A DNA stretch of 64,000 nt from Actinomycetospora soli (GCF_021026295.1 NZ_JAJNDA010000006.1:248001-312000); one strand, 5' to 3'; positions 1 to 8,277 are shown, counted from the stretch's first letter. Numbers and translations are program-made. Notes: generated by a model not told the origin, from the sequence alone.

Positions 1-657
1 CGCCGTCGCGGGGACCACCTCGGCCACCTTCACCGGAGCCGTCCTAGCCACTTCCGCCGGGAGCACTCCCGCGGTCAGCTTCGTCAGGGCCGCCGTGCCC
101 GAGGTCGCCTTTCCCGCGCTCGTCTTCGCGGCGGTCGCCTTCCCCGCAGTCGCCTTCCCTGCAGCCGACTTTTCGACAGTCGGCTTCTGCGAGGTCGCCT
201 TCTCAGCGGTCGCCTTCCTGGCAGTCGCCTTGACCGACGTCGCCGTACTCGAGATCGCCTTCGCCGAGGCCTTGACCGAGGTCGCCTTCGTCGAGGTCGA
301 CTTCTCCCCGGCCGACTTCCCGGCGCTCGCCTTCGCGGCGGTCGGCTTCCCCGACGTCGACTTCGCGGAGGTCGACTTCCCCGACGTCGACTTCCCGGAG
401 GTCGACTTCCCGGAGGTCGGCTTCCCGGAGCTCGACTTCTCGGCCTTGCCCGAGGTCGTGCCGGTGACCGCGTGGATCACGGAACTCACCGGCCCGGTCC
501 CGGAGCCGCCGGAGGACGAGCCTTCGTCGGGAGCCGCCTGGGCGGGACCGGCGAGCAGCAGTGCGGCGAGGAGGAACCCGCCCAACAACCCGGCGAGGAG
601 CACGAGGCGGCGAAGGAGTTCGGGCGCGCGCGGGACCGAGTGGATGGCGTCGTGCAC
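1..657 (-). CDS. secreted lysine-pentad repeat protein (C-terminus cut by window edge)
   Basis: The reverse strand is open from a GTG at 657 to the left edge (219 codons, no stop). An in-frame TGA lies two codons upstream of that GTG and a GGAGGGGG ribosome site precedes it, which fixes the start. Residues 1-40 form a signal peptide with an Arg pair and a Leu/Ala-rich core ending in AGPAQA. After a Ser/Gly linker the chain becomes a lysine-spaced repeat, units such as SGKST, SGKPT, AGKAT and EKATS, with Lys every five residues. Histone H1-like and mycobacterial HupB-type tails look similar, but those are cytoplasmic; a signal peptide suggests a cationic secreted or wall-associated protein. 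The function is unknown. The apparent open frame on the opposite strand (95-733) is a composition shadow. Confidence 0.8.
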   Translation of the reverse strand, partial: MHDAIHSVPRAPELLRRLVLLAGLLGGFLLAALLLAGPAQAAPDEGSSSGGSGTGPVSSVIHAVTGTTSGKAEKSSSGKPTSGKSTSGKSTSGKSTSAKSTSGKPTAAKASAGKSAGEKSTSTKATSVKASAKAISSTATSVKATARKATAEKATSQKPTVEKSAAGKATAGKATAAKTSAGKATSGTAALTKLTAGVLPAEVARTAPVKVAEVVPATA

Positions 658-729
658 GGCTCACACCCCCTCCACGGGCCCCGCCTCAGTGGCGAGGAGT
701 ACCGCGAGGACTCCCGAGAGTGGCGACAA

Positions 730-743
730 GTGACCTGAATCAC
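730..743. promoter_or_regulatory. CRP-type palindrome GTGA-N6-TCAC
   Basis: The spacer between the divergent genes at 657 (-) and 896 (+) holds GTGACCTGAATCAC, an exact match to the core GTGA-N6-TCAC bound by Crp/Fnr-family regulators, including actinobacterial Crp. Binding is inferred from the motif only. Confidence 0.4.
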
Positions 744-840
744 ACGTCTGCGGCGCGAAGTTCGTGCCTTCGCCGGGCGGCCGTTACTGCCATCGGTGTA
801 TCGCGCGTCCGGGCTCGTCGACGGGGTCGGACGACCTCGC

Positions 841-870
841 TTGGTCCACACGCGACCCGCGCGGTAGAAC
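841..870 (+). promoter_or_regulatory. possible sigma70-type promoter of the acyl-CoA dehydrogenase
   Basis: TTGGTC (841-846) and TAGAAC (865-870) are separated by 18 bases and lie 25 bases before the ATG at 896. Matches to TTGACA and TANNNT are partial. Confidence 0.3.
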
Positions 871-895
871 AACACGGGCCCTGGGAGGTGCTGCG

Positions 896-2146
896 ATGAT
901 CTCGCCCGACCCCGACGTCGCGACCCTCCTGCGGGAGCTCGACGCCTTCATCGACGCCGAGATCGTCCCGCTGCAGGCGCAGGACGACAACGAGCGCTTC
1001 TTCGACCACCGGCGCGAGTTCGCCCGCACCGACGTCGAGGCGGGCGGGCTGCCCCGCCGCGAGTGGGAGGACCTGCTCGCCGAGGCCTGCCGTCGCGCGG
1101 ACGCGGCCGGCTTCTACCGCTACTCGCTGCCCGAGGACCTGGGCGGCCACGCGGGCACCGAGTCGGCGATGGCCGCGATCCGGGAACACCTCGCCCACCG
1201 CGGGCTCGGCCTGCACAACGACCTCCAGAACGAGCACTCCGTCGTCGGGAACCTCGTCTTCGCCCACCTGCTGCACCTCTACGGGACGCCGGAGCAGCGC
1301 GCGGAGCTCGTCGAGGACGTCATCACCGGACGACGGGGCCTGGCGTTCGGCCTGACCGAGCCCGAGCACGGCAGCGACGCCACCTGGATGGAGACCACCG
1401 CACGGCGCGACGGCGACGACTGGGTCATCGACGGGGCCAAGCGCTGGAGCACGGGCGTGCACCGGGCGAGCCACGAGATGGTGTTCGCGCGGACGTCGGG
1501 TGAGCCGGGCAGCACCCGCGGGCTGTCGGCGTTCCTCGTCCCCACCGACACGCCGGGCTTCGAGGTCCCCTACTACTGGTGGACGCTCAACATGCCGACC
1601 GACCACGGCGAGGTCGTCCTGCGCGACGTCCGCGTGCCCGGCTCGGCGCTGTTCGGCGAGGAGGGACGGGCCCTGGACGTCGCCCAGACGTTCGTGCACT
1701 CCAACCGCATCCGGCAGGCCGCCTCGAGCCTCGGGGCCGCGCAGTACTGCATCGACCGCGCCGTCGCCCACGCGCGGGAGCGGCACACGTTCGGTCGCCC
1801 GCTCGCGAGCCGGCAGGCGATCCAGTGGCCCCTGGTCGAGCTGCACACCGAGGCGGCGATGCTCCGCGCGCTCATCCGGGACACGGCCGCCGAGCTCGAC
1901 GAGTGCCACCGCGAGGGGCGACCCGAGGTGTCGGTCGGCCACCACGTCTCGATGTGCAACTACCGCGCCAACCGGCTCGTGTGCGACGCCGCCGACCGCG
2001 CGATGCAGGTGTTCGGCGGGCTCGGCTACTCGCGCCACGAGCCGTTCGAGCACATCTACCGGCACCACCGCCGCTACCGGATCACCGAGGGCGCGGAGGA
2101 GGTGCAGATCCGCCGTGTCGCCGGACAGCTCTTCGGATTCCTCTGA
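896..2146 (+). CDS. acyl-CoA dehydrogenase family protein
   Basis: A 416-residue FAD flavoenzyme of the acyl-CoA dehydrogenase fold, which oxidises acyl-CoA thioesters to enoyl-CoA and passes electrons to ETF. Visible are the FAD/substrate signature GLTEPEHGSDA (about 152-162), WVIDGAKRWSTG (176-187), and the C-terminal RITEGAEEVQIRR block whose glutamate (about 398) is the usual catalytic-base position. The ATG at 896 follows GGGAGG by six bases; an upstream in-frame extension from 764 has no family similarity. It overlaps the following enoyl-CoA hydratase gene, so the two probably formed a beta-oxidation-like pair. The substrate cannot be told from sequence. Confidence 0.9.
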   Translation: MISPDPDVATLLRELDAFIDAEIVPLQAQDDNERFFDHRREFARTDVEAGGLPRREWEDLLAEACRRADAAGFYRYSLPEDLGGHAGTESAMAAIREHLAHRGLGLHNDLQNEHSVVGNLVFAHLLHLYGTPEQRAELVEDVITGRRGLAFGLTEPEHGSDATWMETTARRDGDDWVIDGAKRWSTGVHRASHEMVFARTSGEPGSTRGLSAFLVPTDTPGFEVPYYWWTLNMPTDHGEVVLRDVRVPGSALFGEEGRALDVAQTFVHSNRIRQAASSLGAAQYCIDRAVAHARERHTFGRPLASRQAIQWPLVELHTEAAMLRALIRDTAAELDECHREGRPEVSVGHHVSMCNYRANRLVCDAADRAMQVFGGLGYSRHEPFEHIYRHHRRYRITEGAEEVQIRRVAGQLFGFL

Positions 2147-2928
2147 CCCCGTCCTCTCCTCGACGGTGGACGGCGTCCGCACCCTGACGATCGACCGCCC
2201 CCGCCGCAGGAACGCGCTGGGTGTCGACGGGTGGGAGGCGCTCGCCGGACACCTCACCGCGGCCCGCGACGACGGGTCGCGCGTCCTGGTCCTGCGCGGG
2301 ACCGGCGGCGACCTGTGCGCTGGGGCCGACCTGTCCGACGTCGGGCCGGGGCACCCGCTGCCCCGGATGCGGCGCATCAACGAGGTCCCGCTGGCCCTGC
2401 ACGACCTGCCCGTGCCGTCGATCGCGGTCGTCGACGGCGTGGCGGTCGGCGCGGGGTGGAACCTCGCGCTCGGGTGCGACGTCGTGGTGGCCACCCCGCG
2501 CTCGCGGTTCTCGCAGATCTTCGCCGCGCGGGGCCTCTCGCTCGACCTCGGCGGCTCCTGGCTGCTCCCCCCGGCTCGTCGGGATGCAGCAGGCCAAGCG
2601 CCTGGCCCTGCTCGCCGAGATGATCGACGGCGAGGAGGCCCACCGGCTGGGCCTCGTCACCTACCTCGTGGAGCCCGACGAGGTCGACGCGACGGTGGAC
2701 TCCCTGGCGGCGCGCCTCGCCGCCGGTCCCCCGGTCGCGCTCGCGCAGACGAAGGAGCTGCTGCACGGCGCCGTGGGCGTGACCCTCGCCGAGGCGCTGA
2801 CGAACGAGGCCCGGGCGCAGGCCGTGAACCTCGCCGGGGACGACGCCGTCGCGGCGTTCGAGGCGTTCCGCGAGAAGCGCCCGCCGACGTTCACCGGTGG
2901 GTGGAGCCCGGACTCCTCGCGAGGCTAG
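2115..2928 (+). pseudogene. enoyl-CoA hydratase/isomerase, frameshifted
   Basis: The reading frame beginning at GTG 2115 (overlapping the dehydrogenase by 32 bases) encodes a crotonase N-terminus: TLTIDRPRRRNALG, LCAGADLSDV (first oxyanion-hole block) and AVGAGWNLALGCDVVV. It runs out of frame at a run of six C at 2567-2572. Removing one C restores LLPRLVGMQQAKRL and the crotonase C-terminus in the other frame, down to the TAG at 2926-2928. The family homology therefore crosses two frames. This is either a true single-base insertion inactivating the gene or a sequencing/assembly error in a homopolymer; both halves look otherwise intact, which favours a recent change or an error. Confidence 0.85.
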
Positions 2929-2995
2929 GTCGACGAGTGCCGTGTGTGGTGCACAGGGATCCTGAGCACCGCACACGCCTCTCCGCGACCTAGCC
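2923..2995. terminator. nested bidirectional hairpin
   Basis: Outer arms GGCTAGGTCG (2923-2932) and CGACCTAGCC (2986-2995) are exact complements; inner arms GTGTGTGGTGC (2942-2952) and GCACCGCACAC (2966-2976) pair with one G-T wobble. The structure lies between the convergent genes ending at 2928 (+) and 3009 (-) and contains the stop codon of the first. Confidence 0.7.
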
Positions 2996-3008
2996 GATCC
3001 GGACCGGA

Positions 3009-3506
3009 TCAGCCCGGGTTCGTCCCGACGATCCACGTGACGCCGAAGCGGTCGGTCACCATGCCGTACGGCGCTCCCCACGGCGTCGGTGCGAGCGACT
3101 GGATCACCCGACCGCCGTCGGCCAGCCTCGTCCAGAACTCGCGGACCTCGTCCACCGTGTCCCCGTTGAGCAGCACGAACAGCGACTCGGTGTGCCCCAG
3201 GGCGTCGGCGCGACCCGGACCCTCCGATCCGGCGAGTGCACCGCCCGTCGCGCCGTACACGTCGTAGGCCGCGATGCGGAACCCGTTCTCCGCCGCCACC
3301 ATCCCGAACCCGACCAGGTCGGCGTTGGGCGAGTCCGCTGCGACCGGGGCGAACGTGACCTGCTCGGAGTCGGCCGAGTCCTGGGGCACGCCGCCCTCGC
3401 CGTAGGTCCCGATCATGAGCTGCCCGCCGAAGACGGAGTGGTAGAACTCGAGCGCCTGCCGGGCGTGGCCCGTGAAGTTGAGGTGCGTGACCGTGCTGAT
3501 CGCCAT
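3009..3506 (-). CDS. VOC/PhnB-like glyoxalase-fold protein
   Basis: A 165-residue protein starting MAISTVTHLNFTGHARQALE and containing FYHSVFGG, a middle NGFRIAAYDV strand and a C-terminal PYGMVTDRFGVTWIV. These are the paired beta-alpha-beta-beta-beta modules of the PhnB-like branch of the vicinal oxygen chelate superfamily (old 3-demethylubiquinone-9 methyltransferase-like annotation). ATG 3506 was chosen because the longer frame upstream encodes no fold element. Members bind metals or small molecules; the substrate is unknown. It is transcribed away from the DsbA-like gene at 3592. Confidence 0.8.
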   Translation of the reverse strand: MAISTVTHLNFTGHARQALEFYHSVFGGQLMIGTYGEGGVPQDSADSEQVTFAPVAADSPNADLVGFGMVAAENGFRIAAYDVYGATGGALAGSEGPGRADALGHTESLFVLLNGDTVDEVREFWTRLADGGRVIQSLAPTPWGAPYGMVTDRFGVTWIVGTNPG

Positions 3507-3591
3507 GAGCAGGAGTCTCCCGGTCGAGGCGGTCAGGTCCGGTCCTCCTCCCGACGACGGGTCGCCCGCCGTCGGAGGGGTACTCCGTCCC

Positions 3592-4302
3592 GTGACCGAC
3601 ACGCAGGAGCGCCGTCCGAGCCGCACCCGACTGCTGATCGGCGCCGGGATCGTCCTGGTCGTCCTGGTCGTCCTCGCGCTGGTGACCGTCTCGACCTCCC
3701 GCAGCACGCCGACGGCGGCCCCCACCTCCTCGGACCCGGTGGCGCAGGCGCGACTGGACGTGCCCCGTCGTCAGGAGGGCGACCCGCTCGCGCTGGGTCG
3801 GGTGGACGCCCCGGTGGTGATCGCGGAGTGGGGCGACTTCCAGTGCCCGTTCTGCCGCCTGTACTCGACGACGACGGAGCCGGCGTTGATCCGGCAGTAC
3901 GTCGACTCCGGGCAGGTCCGCATCGAGTGGCACGACTTCGCCTACCTCGGGCCCGAGTCCGTGCTCGAGGCGCGCGCCGCGCGGGCGGCCGGTCGGCAGG
4001 GACAGTTCTGGCCGTTCCACGGCGCGTTGTACACCGACCAGGCGCCGGAGAACCGCGGCGAGGTCACCGAGGCGTCGCTGACCGCGCTCGCCGCGCGGCT
4101 CGGGCTCGACGTGCCGCGGTTCCGGGCCGACCTCGCCGACCCGCGGATCGCCGACGACGTGGCCGCCGACCAGCAGCTGGGGTCGCGGCTCGGCGTCGGC
4201 GGGGTGCCGTCCTTCGTCGTCGGCGACCAGCTGATCTTCGGCGCCCAGCCGCTGCCGACGTTCCAGCAGGCGATCGACGCCGCGCTGGCCCGCGCCCGCT
4301 GA
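3592..4302 (+). CDS. membrane-anchored DsbA-like thiol-disulfide oxidoreductase
   Basis: A 236-residue protein with a cytoplasmic RRPSRTR segment, one membrane helix (about 14-33) and a thioredoxin/DsbA-type domain outside the membrane. The active-site motif is CPFC (85-88) in EWGDFQCPFCRLY, and a later GVGGVPSFVVG supplies the cis-proline loop. The family forms or isomerises disulfides in exported proteins. GTG 3592 follows GGAGGGG. The next gene, a CcdA-like membrane protein, starts three bases after this stop, so the pair very probably exchanges electrons or thiols across the membrane. Confidence 0.88.
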   Translation: MTDTQERRPSRTRLLIGAGIVLVVLVVLALVTVSTSRSTPTAAPTSSDPVAQARLDVPRRQEGDPLALGRVDAPVVIAEWGDFQCPFCRLYSTTTEPALIRQYVDSGQVRIEWHDFAYLGPESVLEARAARAAGRQGQFWPFHGALYTDQAPENRGEVTEASLTALAARLGLDVPRFRADLADPRIADDVAADQQLGSRLGVGGVPSFVVGDQLIFGAQPLPTFQQAIDAALARAR

Positions 4303-4304
4303 CC

Positions 4305-5144
4305 GTGCCCGACCTCGGTTACGCCGCCGCCCTCCTCGGCGGGGTCCTCGCCCTGCTCAGCCCGTGCAGCGCGCTGCTGCTGCCGTCGTTCTTCGCGTAC
4401 GCGTTCAGCGGCCGCACCGAACTCGTGGCGCGGACGGGCGTGTTCCTGCTCGGGCTGGCGGCGGTGCTCGTCCCGCTCGGTGCCGGCTCGGGCGCCCTGG
4501 CGGGGGTGCTGACGCAGTACCGGTCCGTCGTCGTGACGGTCGCGGGCGCGGTGATCATCATGCTCGGCGTCGTGCAGGTGCTCGGTGGCGGGTGGGCGTT
4601 CGGCGCGGCCGCCCGGTTCCAGTCCCGGATGGCCCGGCGCGGGACGTGGCTCGCGACGCTCGGACTCGGCGCCGCCTACGGTCTCGCGGGCTTCTGCTCC
4701 GGGCCGATCCTCGGAGCGGTCCTGACGGTGGCCGCCGCGAGCGGCCAGGCGGTGCGCGGCGCGGCGCTGCTCGCGGTCTACGCGGTCGGGATGGCGCTGC
4801 CGCTGTTCGTGCTGGCCCTGCTCTGGCAGCGCTTCGACCTCGGCCGCCGCCGCTGGCTGCGCGGACGCGAATTCTCGATCGGCCCGCTGCGCCTGCACAC
4901 CACCTCGGTGATCTCGGGCGTGCTCTTCATCGTGATCGGCGTGCTGTTCATCGTGTTCGACGGCACCGCCGGGCTGGTCGGCGCCGACCCGGCGACGGCC
5001 GCCGCGGCGGAGAACGGGGCCGTGGCGCTCGGCGGGTCGGTGCCCGACCTCGTGGTGCTCGGCGCGATCGCCGTCGTGACGATCGGGGTCGTCGCGTGGC
5101 AGGTCCTGCGCCCGGCGCGGAGCCGCTCGACGTCGAACCGGTAG
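4305..5144 (+). CDS. CcdA/DsbD-like membrane electron transporter
   Basis: A 279-residue polytopic protein with about seven membrane helices. Two cysteines lie in the expected helix positions, LLSPCSALLLP (Cys21) and GFCSGPILG (Cys131), matching the redox pair of CcdA-family proteins that move reducing equivalents from cytoplasmic thioredoxin to the outer face. GTG 4305 starts two bases after the DsbA-like TGA. The pairing suggests that the neighbour is reduced by this protein, acting in thiol homeostasis or cytochrome c maturation; no cytochrome genes are nearby. A short GCGGG/CCCGC hairpin (5145-5160) follows the stop. Confidence 0.82.
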   Translation: MPDLGYAAALLGGVLALLSPCSALLLPSFFAYAFSGRTELVARTGVFLLGLAAVLVPLGAGSGALAGVLTQYRSVVVTVAGAVIIMLGVVQVLGGGWAFGAAARFQSRMARRGTWLATLGLGAAYGLAGFCSGPILGAVLTVAAASGQAVRGAALLAVYAVGMALPLFVLALLWQRFDLGRRRWLRGREFSIGPLRLHTTSVISGVLFIVIGVLFIVFDGTAGLVGADPATAAAAENGAVALGGSVPDLVVLGAIAVVTIGVVAWQVLRPARSRSTSNR

Positions 5145-5214
5145 GCGGGTCCGGTCCCGCTCGTCCGAGTGACGGACCCTCGCGCGCGACCGGCACCGAC
5201 CCGTCGTCGGGAAT

Positions 5215-6210
5215 TCAGTGCCGCAGGCGCGCGCGGACCTCGGCCTCGGAGCGGGCGATGTCCGAGTTCTCCGCCTCGCGGCGCAGCGCCGCCAGCCGCT
5301 CCCCCGCGTCCGCACGCCCCCACTCGCGGGCGAAGGCGCCGGAGAGGATGTCGTCGTGCAGGACGCCCGAGAAGCGTTCGTGCAACGCGGTGACGTCGGT
5401 GGAGGCGAGACCGCGGAGCTGGCCGTACTGCGACGTCCGGGAGTGCAGGCCGAGCTGACCGAACAGGCCGTCGCGGGCGATGCGGTCGAACACCTCGGCG
5501 GGCTCGCCGGAGAGGTAGAGCTCGGAGAGCACCGCCTCCTCGCTGAAGCCCGCCTCGACAAGGACGGCGTGCGCCGTGCGCAGCATCCCGAGCACGGTCG
5601 GCCACACCGCCTGTTCGCTGAACAGGTCCAGCGCGGCCTCCTCCCGCGCCGACGAGACGACCGCGCCGCCGAGCGTTCCGCCGATCGCGCGCGTGATCGC
5701 CATCGTCGTGTCCCAGGCGTTCCCGGTGGCGTCGCGCTCGACGGAGACCAGGCACGGGAAGCCGACCCGTGCGACGTACCGGTCGCGCACCGCGGCGCCG
5801 ATCATCCGCGGCGCGACCATCACGACGTCGACGCCCTCCGGCACCTCCAACAGCCCGAAGTGCCAGTTGTAGCCGCTCGCGACGACGAGCGTGTCGCCCG
5901 CGCGCAACCCCGGCGCGACCTCGTCGCGCACCAGGTCGGGCTGCACCTCGTCGGGCACCAGCAGCAGCACCACGTCCGCCGTGGCCGCCGCCTCCGCGAT
6001 CGGGCGGGGCGCGAAACCGGCCTCGTCCGCGGCGGTCGCGTACTCGTCCACGCGGTTCCCGACGACGGGTGTCACGCCCGAGTCGCGCAGGTTCGCCGCC
6101 TGCGCCGCGCCCTGGTTGCCGTACCCGAGCACCGCGACCGTCCGCCCGGCGAGGGCGTCGAGGTCACCGAGGCGTTCCGGGCCTTCCTGGTGGATCTCCG
6201 CGTGGGCCAT
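5215..6210 (-). CDS. ketol-acid reductoisomerase-like protein with altered active site
   Basis: A 331-residue protein of normal class I KARI length. The Rossmann motif VLGYGNQG (27-34) and the family blocks SGYNWHFG, DLFSEQA (Asp195, Glu199) and the C-terminal knotted helices are present. KARI normally makes the dihydroxy acid of branched-chain amino-acid synthesis with NADPH and two Mg2+. Here the usual APKGPG active-site lysine is Arg135 (APRMIG), and the DLFGEQ glycine is Ser. The gene stands alone, without ilvB/ilvN. It is therefore likely a divergent paralogue with another substrate rather than the housekeeping IlvC. ATG 6210 gives the family-typical N-terminus. Confidence 0.8.
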   Translation of the reverse strand: MAHAEIHQEGPERLGDLDALAGRTVAVLGYGNQGAAQAANLRDSGVTPVVGNRVDEYATAADEAGFAPRPIAEAAATADVVLLLVPDEVQPDLVRDEVAPGLRAGDTLVVASGYNWHFGLLEVPEGVDVVMVAPRMIGAAVRDRYVARVGFPCLVSVERDATGNAWDTTMAITRAIGGTLGGAVVSSAREEAALDLFSEQAVWPTVLGMLRTAHAVLVEAGFSEEAVLSELYLSGEPAEVFDRIARDGLFGQLGLHSRTSQYGQLRGLASTDVTALHERFSGVLHDDILSGAFAREWGRADAGERLAALRREAENSDIARSEAEVRARLRH

Positions 6211-6323
6211 CGTCCGAGCGTGACACCGCGACACCGGGGTCGTCGCCCCCTGGGCGAAATCCCCGGGGTGCACGACGATGGGGCGGTGACCAGCGGCCGC
6301 ACCGTCCTCGTCGGGACGGGCGC

Positions 6324-7541
6324 GTGAGCGGGTCCGACCGGCACCAGCCCCGCCGCCACGACCACCCGCTCCTGCGCGCCGCGCTGATCGCGCTCGTGGT
6401 CGCCGCGGCGCTGTTCGCCCTGTCCGCGGTCGTCCAGGCCGACGGGCTCGTCCTCCAGGTGCAGATCACGCAGACCTGGTTCGCGGCGCTGCTGGGCGCG
6501 CTCGTCCTGGTCGCGCTGGTGGCGCTGCTGCTGTCCCGACGGCGGGTCGCGCGGGTGTCCGCCGGCCTCGGGCTCGTCGTCACGCTGCTGCTCGTCGTCG
6601 CGGCGGCGGTCAACGTGCACTTCGACTACTACCGCACCCTCGGGCAGGCCGTCGGCGCCCCGCCCTCCGACCAGGTCACCCTCGAGGCGATGCTGCGCGA
6701 GGACGCCGACCCGGGACCGGGCGTGGTCGCCCCGGTCACGATCCCGACGCCGTCCTCCGGCTTCGCCGCCCGCCCCGCGATGATCTACGTCCCGCAGGCG
6801 TTCTTCGCGAAGCCCCGACCGCAGCTCCCCGTGATCGTGCTGCTGCACGGCACGCCGGGCACACCGCAGGACTGGATCGACGGGGGCCGGGCCGACCAGA
6901 CTGCTGACGCCTTCGCCGACGCCCACGGCGGGGTCGCGCCCATCCTCGTGATGCCCGACGTCAACGGGTCGACCACCGCCGACACCGAGTGCGTCGACGG
7001 CCCGGCCGGCAACGCCGAGACCTACCTGACCCGGGACGTCCCGGACTTCGTGCTGTCCACCTTCACGCCCCGGCCGCCCGGCAGCGCCTGGGCGGTCGCC
7101 GGGCTCTCCGAGGGCGGCTCGTGCGCGGTGATGCTCGCCCTCCGGCACCCGACCATGTTCCACACCTTCGGCGACTACGCGGGGCTCGAGGGACCGCGCA
7201 GCGGCGACACCAACGCCGGGGTCGCCGACACCGTCGCCCAGCTCTTCGCCGGCTCGCAGCAGGCGTTCGACGCGCACGAGCCGGCGACGATCCTGCGCTC
7301 GACCCGCTTCCCGGCGCTCGGGGGCTGGTTCGAGGTCGGTACCGCCGACGTCGACCCCGCCCAGGCGCAGGCCGGCCTCGTTCCCGCCGCCCGTGCCGCC
7401 GGGATCGCGACGTGCTCGGTGCTCGTCCCCGGCGGTGGCCACACCTTCGACGTGTTCGCCGCGGCGTTCGAGGGGTCCCTGCCGTGGATGGCGTCCCGCC
7501 TCGGCATCCCGACGACCGCTCCGGCCTGCCCGCAGCAGTGA
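6324..7541 (+). CDS. membrane-anchored esterase/mycolyltransferase-like alpha/beta hydrolase
   Basis: A 405-residue protein: three N-terminal membrane helices (about 17-37, 50-70, 80-97), then an extracellular alpha/beta hydrolase domain of the esterase D/antigen 85 type. Visible are the strand and oxyanion block VIVLLHGTPGT, the nucleophile elbow AGLSEGGS (Ser262), and the late PGGGHTFDVF histidine block. This architecture is common in actinobacteria for putative cell-envelope acyltransferases or esterases; the substrate is unknown. GTG 6324 is the first start giving the positively charged MSGSDRHQPRRHDH lead before the first helix. It ends at a strong bidirectional hairpin. Confidence 0.8.
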   Translation: MSGSDRHQPRRHDHPLLRAALIALVVAAALFALSAVVQADGLVLQVQITQTWFAALLGALVLVALVALLLSRRRVARVSAGLGLVVTLLLVVAAAVNVHFDYYRTLGQAVGAPPSDQVTLEAMLREDADPGPGVVAPVTIPTPSSGFAARPAMIYVPQAFFAKPRPQLPVIVLLHGTPGTPQDWIDGGRADQTADAFADAHGGVAPILVMPDVNGSTTADTECVDGPAGNAETYLTRDVPDFVLSTFTPRPPGSAWAVAGLSEGGSCAVMLALRHPTMFHTFGDYAGLEGPRSGDTNAGVADTVAQLFAGSQQAFDAHEPATILRSTRFPALGGWFEVGTADVDPAQAQAGLVPAARAAGIATCSVLVPGGGHTFDVFAAAFEGSLPWMASRLGIPTTAPACPQQ

Positions 7542-7549
7542 GCACCGCG

Positions 7550-7600
7550 CACGACGACGGCGGGACCGGGTCGCCCGGACCCGGTCCCGCCGTCGTCGTG
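7550..7600. terminator. perfect 22-bp hairpin between convergent genes
   Basis: Arms 7550-7571 and 7579-7600 are perfectly complementary over 22 bp with a 7-base loop CGCCCGG. It sits between the stops at 7541 (+) and 7609 (-), so it would serve both transcripts; there is no U-tract, as usual in high-GC actinobacteria. Confidence 0.88.
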
Positions 7601-7608
7601 CTGAGTGC

Positions 7609-8277
7609 TCAGCGGCGGGTCATGACCTCGGTGCGCGGCTCGCGGTAGTCCTGCCGGGCCTGCGCGGCCCGATCCGCCTGACGCCCCCGCCCGAGCGCAT
7701 ACGCCCCACCACCGATCAGCACGATCACGCCCGCTCCGCCGAGCGCCCACGGCAGCACGTCCGAGCCCGCCGTCTCGCTGATCGCCGTGCTGGTGTCGGT
7801 GCTCTGCGGTGACGACGAGCCGTGCCCCGAGGAGTGCGTCCCGGCGGCGGTCCCGCTGCCGTGGTGGGCCGGGGCGGGCGCGGTGCCGGTGACGGTGATC
7901 CGGGCCGACACGGTGCCCGCCGAGGACGACGCGGTGACCGTGTAGGTGCCGGCCTTCGCGCTCGAGGCGATCGTGGCCGATCCGGAGAACGCGGTCGGGT
8001 CGGTGCGGTCCATCGTCGCGGCGCCGGCGAAGGCCGACGAGGTGACACCGACCGGGCCCGTCCCGGTGGTCGGTGTGGCCACCGAGCCGGAGAACGTGAT
8101 GTGCGCGCCGGGCGTGACCGTGGTGGCCGACAGCATCAGGTCCCCCGGCTCGGCGATCGCGGCCTGGGTGCTGGACGAGGTGTCCGGGGTGACGGTGTCG
8201 GCCAGGGCGATGCCGGTGCCGGCGAAGGTGAGCGAGCCGGCGATCAGGGTGGCGGCGGCGATCCGGGTGAGGCGCAT
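7609..8277 (-). CDS. secreted, C-terminally membrane-anchored Ig-like protein
   Basis: A 222-residue protein with a clear signal peptide (MRLTRIAAATLIAGSLTFAG, cleavage near ALA-DT), a Ser/Thr-rich beta-strand region with an Ig-like or bacterial-Big pattern (PGAHITFSGSV, AGTYTVTASS), a His/Ser/Gly linker and a C-terminal membrane helix followed by a charged Arg/Gln tail. No LPXTG motif is present, so anchoring is by the helix itself. It is likely a surface-exposed structural or adhesion-type protein. ATG 8277 is fixed by the signal peptide. Confidence 0.75.
   Translation of the reverse strand: MRLTRIAAATLIAGSLTFAGTGIALADTVTPDTSSSTQAAIAEPGDLMLSATTVTPGAHITFSGSVATPTTGTGPVGVTSSAFAGAATMDRTDPTAFSGSATIASSAKAGTYTVTASSSAGTVSARITVTGTAPAPAHHGSGTAAGTHSSGHGSSSPQSTDTSTAISETAGSDVLPWALGGAGVIVLIGGGAYALGRGRQADRAAQARQDYREPRTEVMTRR

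Noticed and set aside
95-733. Long forward open frame encoding AFPAVAFPA-type repeats
   Set aside because: It is the complement of the Lys-repeat gene, has no ribosome site and an implausible composition; the reverse frame has a signal peptide and a ribosome site.
740-2494. Long reverse open frame antisense to the acyl-CoA dehydrogenase
   Set aside because: High-GC shadow frame; the forward strand carries complete family motifs.
2560-2580. Programmed ribosomal frameshifting in the enoyl-CoA hydratase
   Set aside because: A run of six C has no known stimulatory context here, and crotonases are not known to use frameshifting; mutation or sequence error is simpler.
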